A stretch of DNA of 8,818 bases from Methanomethylovorans sp. PtaU1.Bin073. Lineage in GTDB: Archaea; Halobacteriota; Methanosarcinia; Methanosarcinales; Methanosarcinaceae. The notes below the pieces were generated by a model. It did not search any database. It saw only the letters and a program-made list of their open reading frames with translations, and had not been told where the DNA came from. Where the stretch lies: assembly GCA_002067265.1 (NCBI GenBank), contig MVQW01000090.1, positions 1 through 8,818 of the forward strand, given 5' to 3'. This document shows, one piece after another, positions 6,263-8,818 of the stretch (positions are counted from its first letter, which is position 1; each line of letters opens with the position of its first letter). The translations under genes were made by a program, and so were the position numbers.

Positions 6263-6310
6263 TCTTTTTAGTGTTATTTTCCAACTGCCTCTATTATTAC
6301 TTTTTTATTG
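6263..6310 (+). terminator. T-rich transcript end after the phasin-like gene
   Basis: Three T-runs follow the stop codon: TCTTTTT at 6263-6269, TTATTTT at 6274-6280 and CTTTTTT near 6300-6306. There is no convincing stem. This is the typical archaeal oligo-T form of termination signal. Confidence 0.5.
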
Positions 6311-6389
6311 AAAAATAATGATATGGAGGATGCTTACAATAGAATATCACAAAGCAATAATAGCAGAGAAATTCTAAGGGACTCTAAAT

Positions 6390-6428
6390 AAAAAAAAGGG
6401 TTGGCATCAGGTAGCAAACCAACCCTTT
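6390..6428 (-). terminator. Bacterial-style hairpin plus T8 terminator of acr3
   Basis: AAAGGGTTGG and CCAACCCTTT form a perfect 10-bp stem around a 14-nt loop. On the minus strand it runs into eight consecutive Ts, three of which belong to the stem. The 5' arm encodes the last Lys-Gly-Trp codons of acr3, and the TGA stop codon is in the loop. The T-run is on the minus side only, so it terminates acr3 and not the plus-strand gene. Confidence 0.8.
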
Positions 6429-7591
6429 GTCCTCAGGCAGAATTTTACTAGCATGAGCATCACAGGTACCTCTATAAGCACACCTACTACAGTTGCAAGC
6501 GCAGCACCTGATGACAGGCCGAACAGAATGGTTGCAGTCGCAATTGCCACTTCAAAATGATTGGATGCACCAATCATAGCAGAAGGAGCAGCATCCTTAT
6601 AGCTAAGACCCAAAACTTTGGATAGGACATATCCCAGCAGGAAGATGAATGTCGTCTGAATGAACAGAGGAATAGCTATCCATAGGATAGTCAGAGGCTG
6701 TGAAAGGATAGTTTCTCCCTTGAAACTGAACAACAGGATGAGTGTGATCAGCAAGGCTATGATAGTCACAGGCGTAAGAAGATGCACAAAACTTGTGTTG
6801 AACCACACTTCTCCTTTGCTCTTAATGATAAGTTTCCTAGAAACATATCCGGCAGCAAGTGGAAGTGCTACATATACCCCAATGGAGAGAGCCAATGCCT
6901 GCCAGGGAACCGGAAGTTTTCCTACTCCAAGCAGAAAACCTCCCAAGGGACCGTAAAGGAAGAGCATTGAGAGAGAGTTGATGGCGACCATCACAAGAGT
7001 ATGCGCATCATTACCTCTCGCAAGAAAACCCCAGACAAGTACCATTGCTGTGCATGGTGCAATTCCCAGAAGGATGCAGCCTGCCAGATAACTGCGCCAT
7101 AGGGGTATTTCAAGCATTTTCACACCATCTGACATCACAACAGTACCTTCACCATAGGTTGCGCCTACAGGCAGATCAAGACCAAAAGGCATTTTAACAA
7201 GGTCTGTAGCCTCAGGCCCAATAAAGCCCAGGAAAAGCGTGCCTAGGAAAAACACTGAAATGAGATACATTGTGAAAGGTTTTATTGCCCAGTTGACGAA
7301 CAGAGTCAGACCCACGGGTTTTATGTGCTTTCCTGCTTTCAGCACCTCCCCAAAATCTATCTTCACCATGATGGGATACATCATGAAGAATAGACAGATG
7401 GCTATTGGTATAGAAACCACAGGTGCTTCACCGACATAAATGGATAGACTGTCCAAATACAAAGCTACGCTCGGAGCAAATCTTCCCAGCAATATACCTG
7501 CAATGATACACAGAATGACCCAGACCGTAAGGTATCTTTCAAAAAACCCCAGACCTTTGGGTTCTTTAGTAATGCATGCTTCTGTCACCAT
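6407..7591 (-). CDS. acr3: ACR3-family arsenite efflux transporter
   Basis: This integral membrane carrier exports arsenite (and possibly antimonite) using the ion gradient. It has about ten hydrophobic helices. The family's essential cysteine lies in [12 protein letters not shown] (C180 counted from the ATG at 7591), and the essential glutamate in [12 protein letters not shown] (E347). The NHFEVA and APCTAMV blocks are diagnostic of ACR3 rather than ArsB. At 394 residues it is longer than the usual near 350. The extra length is a hydrophilic insertion of about 40 residues at roughly 120-164, before the helix that carries the cysteine. A TTG two codons upstream is possible, but the GGGGGAC Shine-Dalgarno site fits the ATG (8 nt) and not the TTG. 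It is divergent from arsR, with a shared regulatory region holding an ArsR-type operator, so induction by arsenite is expected. Confidence 0.95.
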   Translation of the reverse strand: MVTEACITKEPKGLGFFERYLTVWVILCIIAGILLGRFAPSVALYLDSLSIYVGEAPVVSIPIAICLFFMMYPIMVKIDFGEVLKAGKHIKPVGLTLFVNWAIKPFTMYLISVFFLGTLFLGFIGPEATDLVKMPFGLDLPVGATYGEGTVVMSDGVKMLEIPLWRSYLAGCILLGIAPCTAMVLVWGFLARGNDAHTLVMVAINSLSMLFLYGPLGGFLLGVGKLPVPWQALALSIGVYVALPLAAGYVSRKLIIKSKGEVWFNTSFVHLLTPVTIIALLITLILLFSFKGETILSQPLTILWIAIPLFIQTTFIFLLGYVLSKVLGLSYKDAAPSAMIGASNHFEVAIATATILFGLSSGAALATVVGVLIEVPVMLMLVKFCLRTKGWFAT

Positions 7592-7597
7592 GTTCAA

Positions 7598-7604
7598 GTC
7601 CCCC
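7598..7604 (-). promoter_or_regulatory. Shine-Dalgarno site deciding the acr3 start
   Basis: GGGGGAC on the minus strand. The five Gs are 8 nt from the ATG at 7591 but only 2 nt from the upstream TTG, which supports the ATG. Confidence 0.55.
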
Positions 7605-7638
7605 GTTCTGATGAATTTTTGCGGATAATTCTCCCGTT

Positions 7639-7650
7639 TTTCAAATGAAA
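7639..7650. promoter_or_regulatory. Second small dyad at the predicted acr3 start site
   Basis: TTTCA-AA-TGAAA is a perfect 12-bp dyad. It lies where acr3 transcription should begin if the TATA box at 7664-7673 is used. It differs from the main operator, so a regulatory role is only suggested. Confidence 0.25.
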
Positions 7651-7663
7651 CTAAAAAATTCCC

Positions 7664-7673
7664 AATATTTATT
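7664..7673 (-). promoter_or_regulatory. Candidate TATA box for acr3
   Basis: AATAAATATT on the minus strand, about 77 bp before the acr3 ATG. It predicts transcription start near 7643 and a leader of about 50 nt containing the Shine-Dalgarno site. Confidence 0.45.
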
Positions 7674-7705
7674 ATGTGGTTCCTAAATATAACAGTACAA
7701 CCCTA

Positions 7706-7725
7706 ATATCAAAACATGTTGATAT
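7706..7725. promoter_or_regulatory. ArsR-type operator in the acr3-arsR intergenic region
   Basis: ATATCAA-N6-TTGATAT has perfect 7-bp arms. The core ATCAA-N6-TTGAT matches the dyad commonly bound by ArsR/SmtB-family repressors. It ends 6 bp before the arsR TATA box, next to where the BRE element would be, and lies about 33 bp upstream of the acr3 TATA box. Binding of ArsR here would block TBP/TFB at arsR and could also affect acr3. Confidence 0.65.
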
Positions 7726-7731
7726 GAATGC

Positions 7732-7738
7732 TTATATA
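7732..7738 (+). promoter_or_regulatory. TATA box for arsR
   Basis: TTATATA centred 28 bp before the ATG at 7763, the spacing of a leaderless archaeal transcript. No Shine-Dalgarno site is present. Confidence 0.6.
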
Positions 7739-7762
7739 GCATCCAGTTTTCTTTTAAGCATC

Positions 7763-8101
7763 ATGAAGTGTTGCCCAGTTGACAAAGATCTTAAAGAACA
7801 ATGGGAGCATGAATTGGAAAATGAAGCAAGCATAGATGAATATGAGATCAATAATCTATGTAATGTATTCAAAGTATTAAGTAATCCCCTCAGATTAAAG
7901 ATTGCCTATCATCTTTTAAAGCAAGATTACTGCGTAGGAGCACTAGTTTACTTGCTAAGGGAAAAGCAGAACCTTGTATCTCATCATTTGGCAATTATGA
8001 AACAAAATGAAGTTGTTGATTCCTATAAAATTTCTAGATATACTTATTACAGACTAAAACCTGAAGTACGCCTGATGTTAAGCAGCAATAGACAATTGTA
8101 A
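7763..8101 (+). CDS. arsR: ArsR-family arsenic-responsive repressor
   Basis: This is a 112-residue winged-helix repressor of the ArsR/SmtB type, expected to leave its operator when arsenite binds. The fold is seen in VFKVLSNPLRLKIAYHLL (35-52), the LVSHHLAIMKQNEVV recognition-helix region (71-85) and the beta-wing SYKISRYTYYRL (87-98). The classic ELCVCDL metal site is degenerate: DYCVGAL at 55-61 keeps one cysteine (C57). The protein begins MKCCPVD, giving a vicinal pair C3-C4. A Cys-Cys pair near the N-terminus plus one cysteine in the following region is the site type described for Corynebacterium glutamicum ArsR. C33 is a fourth cysteine. The open frame extends upstream to a GTG at 7676, but the operator and TATA box lie inside that extension, so I take the ATG at 7763. 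It is divergent from acr3. Confidence 0.9.
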   Translation: MKCCPVDKDLKEQWEHELENEASIDEYEINNLCNVFKVLSNPLRLKIAYHLLKQDYCVGALVYLLREKQNLVSHHLAIMKQNEVVDSYKISRYTYYRLKPEVRLMLSSNRQL

Positions 8102-8119
8102 AAAAAGAAAGAGAAATCA
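8102..8119 (-). terminator. T-rich transcript end of the AhpD-like gene
   Basis: On the minus strand a pyrimidine run, ATTTCTCTTTCTTTTT, begins about 12 bp after the AhpD-like stop codon and lies directly against the arsR stop. There is no strong stem. It resembles an archaeal oligo-T terminator for the minus-strand pair. Confidence 0.45.
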
Positions 8120-8129
8120 ATTTTGAATC

Positions 8130-8462
8130 TTAATCCTTATCTCCTGCGCAACAGCAGGATACATTGCCTTTAAGGATCTCTTTCCATTCGCCTATGACAT
8201 CATGAGTCCAGCAGTCGTCAGCTCCTGCAGCTTCACGCATTGTCAAAGCCAGAATATAAGTAAGTTCTTTTACAGTTGCCCCTGCCTCAAGAGCACCTTT
8301 GAAATGCTTTAAAACACACGGTTTTGAACGGGCCTTTATGGAAAGAGCAAAGCATATGAATTGATATGTTTTCTCGTCAATGGTTCTCTTGTCCCTGTAT
8401 ATTTCATCGATCTCATCCAGTTTCTGTGCGAATTCCGGGAAAAACTCTTCTAACATTCTCAT
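8130..8462 (-). CDS. AhpD/carboxymuconolactone-decarboxylase-like protein with CCC tail
   Basis: This small cytosolic helical protein (110 residues from the ATG at 8462) has the AhpD/CMD core IDEKTYQFICFALS (28-41) and HFKGALEAGATVKEL (53-67). AhpD peroxidases use Glu, Cys-x-x-Cys and His. Aligned by spacing, this protein has Gln34, Ser46, Cys49 and His53, so the glutamate and first cysteine are lost while the second cysteine and the histidine remain. It also has C37, C84 and a terminal Cys103-104-105 run (SCCCAGDKD), suitable for binding a thiophilic metal or metalloid. Classic AhpD peroxidase activity is therefore unlikely. A role in thiol or arsenic handling is an inference from the tail and from the neighbouring ars genes. 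Shine-Dalgarno AGGTGA lies 5 bp before the ATG; an upstream GTG falls inside it. It follows the DGC gene by 36 bp and is probably in the same operon. Confidence 0.8.
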   Translation of the reverse strand: MRMLEEFFPEFAQKLDEIDEIYRDKRTIDEKTYQFICFALSIKARSKPCVLKHFKGALEAGATVKELTYILALTMREAAGADDCWTHDVIGEWKEILKGNVSCCCAGDKD

Positions 8463-8467
8463 CTTAT

Positions 8468-8473
8468 TCACCT
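8468..8473 (-). promoter_or_regulatory. Shine-Dalgarno site deciding the AhpD-like start
   Basis: AGGTGA on the minus strand, 5 nt before the ATG at 8462. The in-frame GTG at 8471-8469 is part of this site, so the longer protein is unlikely. Confidence 0.6.
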
Positions 8474-8498
8474 GTTCATTCTATGTATGCATACCTTT

Positions 8499-8818
8499 CT
8501 AGATTCCCAAAACTTTCTCTAGTTTGACCAATACCTCATTTACATCATTTGCATCAACATCAAGCTGTTTATTCTTTACTACACCCAGCTCTGTTAACAC
8601 AACATGAGTATTAACTGTAAATCCTGCAAATTCCAGTGACTTCCTTGTACAATAAAGAGAGCAGCCATCAATAGCGATTATCATGTCTGTGCCTTCAGTA
8701 GACTTCAGGATACCAGGAATCCTGCCACCGATACCTACTGTGCACATCATCCTGCCTTTTCCTTTTTTAGTGAGTTCAACAGCTACTTTATTTGCCATCT
8801 GTCCGACATTGGAAGCAC
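8499..8818 (-). CDS. DGC-domain putative zinc-binding protein, 5' end beyond window
   Basis: The frame is open to the window edge, reading ASNVGQ before the internal Met at 8798. The gene is therefore cut, and the true start lies to the right. The visible part, about 106 codons, matches the DGC domain (PF08859), often labelled 'putative zinc-binding protein'. It shows the GASNVGQ-like block near the start of the domain, a cysteine in RMMCTVGIGG, and the signature AIDGCSLYCTRKSLEFAG, where the two cysteines are four residues apart. Full-length members have a further cysteine near the N-terminus, expected just outside the window. Function is not established; the conserved cysteines suggest metal or metalloid binding. 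It leads the AhpD-like gene by 36 bp, and both face arsR and acr3, a context in which an arsenic-related role is plausible. Confidence 0.82.
   Translation of the reverse strand, partial: ASNVGQMANKVAVELTKKGKGRMMCTVGIGGRIPGILKSTEGTDMIIAIDGCSLYCTRKSLEFAGFTVNTHVVLTELGVVKNKQLDVDANDVNEVLVKLEKVLGI

Noticed and set aside
6323..6391. 22-codon open frame between the phasin-like gene and acr3
   Set aside because: No Shine-Dalgarno site or TATA box at correct spacing; the GGAGG lies inside the frame. It is too short to support.
6603..6970. Several open frames in other frames across acr3
   Set aside because: They overlap the well-supported transporter, are mutually incompatible, and match no family.
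7676..7762. N-terminal extension of ArsR from a GTG start
   Set aside because: It would contain the operator and TATA box, has no Shine-Dalgarno site, and would make the protein longer than usual for ArsR.
8143..8158. CCTGC/GCAGG 5-bp hairpin near the end of the AhpD-like gene
   Set aside because: It is fully explained by the codons for the CCC-Ala-Gly tail and has no T-run.
1..8818. CRISPR array, insertion sequence, tRNA or rRNA
   Set aside because: No regularly spaced repeats, transposase, terminal repeats, cloverleaf or rRNA-like sequence was seen on reading both strands.

Overview
The window is archaeal, most likely from a methanogen of the Methanosarcinaceae (a Methanolobus- or Methanosarcina-like genome). 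This placement is an inference. It rests on ribosomal protein S19e and PDCD5 side by side, Shine-Dalgarno sites of the GGTGA/GGAGG type, AT-rich TATA boxes about 27-30 bp before start codons, an archaeal PurA, and a DUF1616/CPBP membrane pair. All coding regions of consequence are full length except the one running off the right edge.

Region 1 (26-1623, minus strand) is an information-processing block: rps19e, pdcd5 and a PP-loop ATPase, closely spaced and probably one transcript. Region 2 (1623-3298, minus) is purA, preceded by a small unrecognised cysteine-bearing protein. A perfect 9-bp inverted repeat sits at the purA stop, just before the rps19e promoter. Region 3 (3299-5920) has a small plus-strand two-helix membrane protein. 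It converges on a translationally coupled minus-strand pair: a DUF1616 membrane protein with a sequon-rich ectodomain, then a CPBP (Abi/Rce1-type) protein that has lost the histidine of motif 2. A wobble-rich 15-bp RNA hairpin follows the pair. Region 4 (5921-6310, plus) is a phasin-like coiled-coil protein.

Region 5 (6390-8818) is an arsenic-resistance locus. An ACR3-family arsenite efflux gene (minus) and an arsR repressor gene (plus) are divergent. A near-textbook ArsR operator (ATCAA-N6-TTGAT) abuts the arsR TATA box. Converging on arsR is a minus-strand pair: a DGC-domain cysteine protein, cut by the window edge, and an AhpD/carboxymuconolactone-decarboxylase-like protein. The latter's AhpD catalytic set reads Q-S-C-H instead of E-C-C-H, and it carries a CCC tail. 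acr3 ends in a bacterial-style hairpin plus T-run terminator. I infer that ArsR senses arsenite, ACR3 exports it, and the two cysteine proteins may be accessory thiol or metalloid-handling factors. The last point is the least certain and the most interesting part of the window.

Several obvious longest-ORF starts are probably wrong. For CPBP, acr3 and the AhpD-like gene, a GTG or TTG falls inside or directly beside the Shine-Dalgarno site and the ATG just downstream is preferred. The arsR start is moved 87 bp downstream on promoter evidence. No tRNA, rRNA, CRISPR array or insertion sequence was seen.
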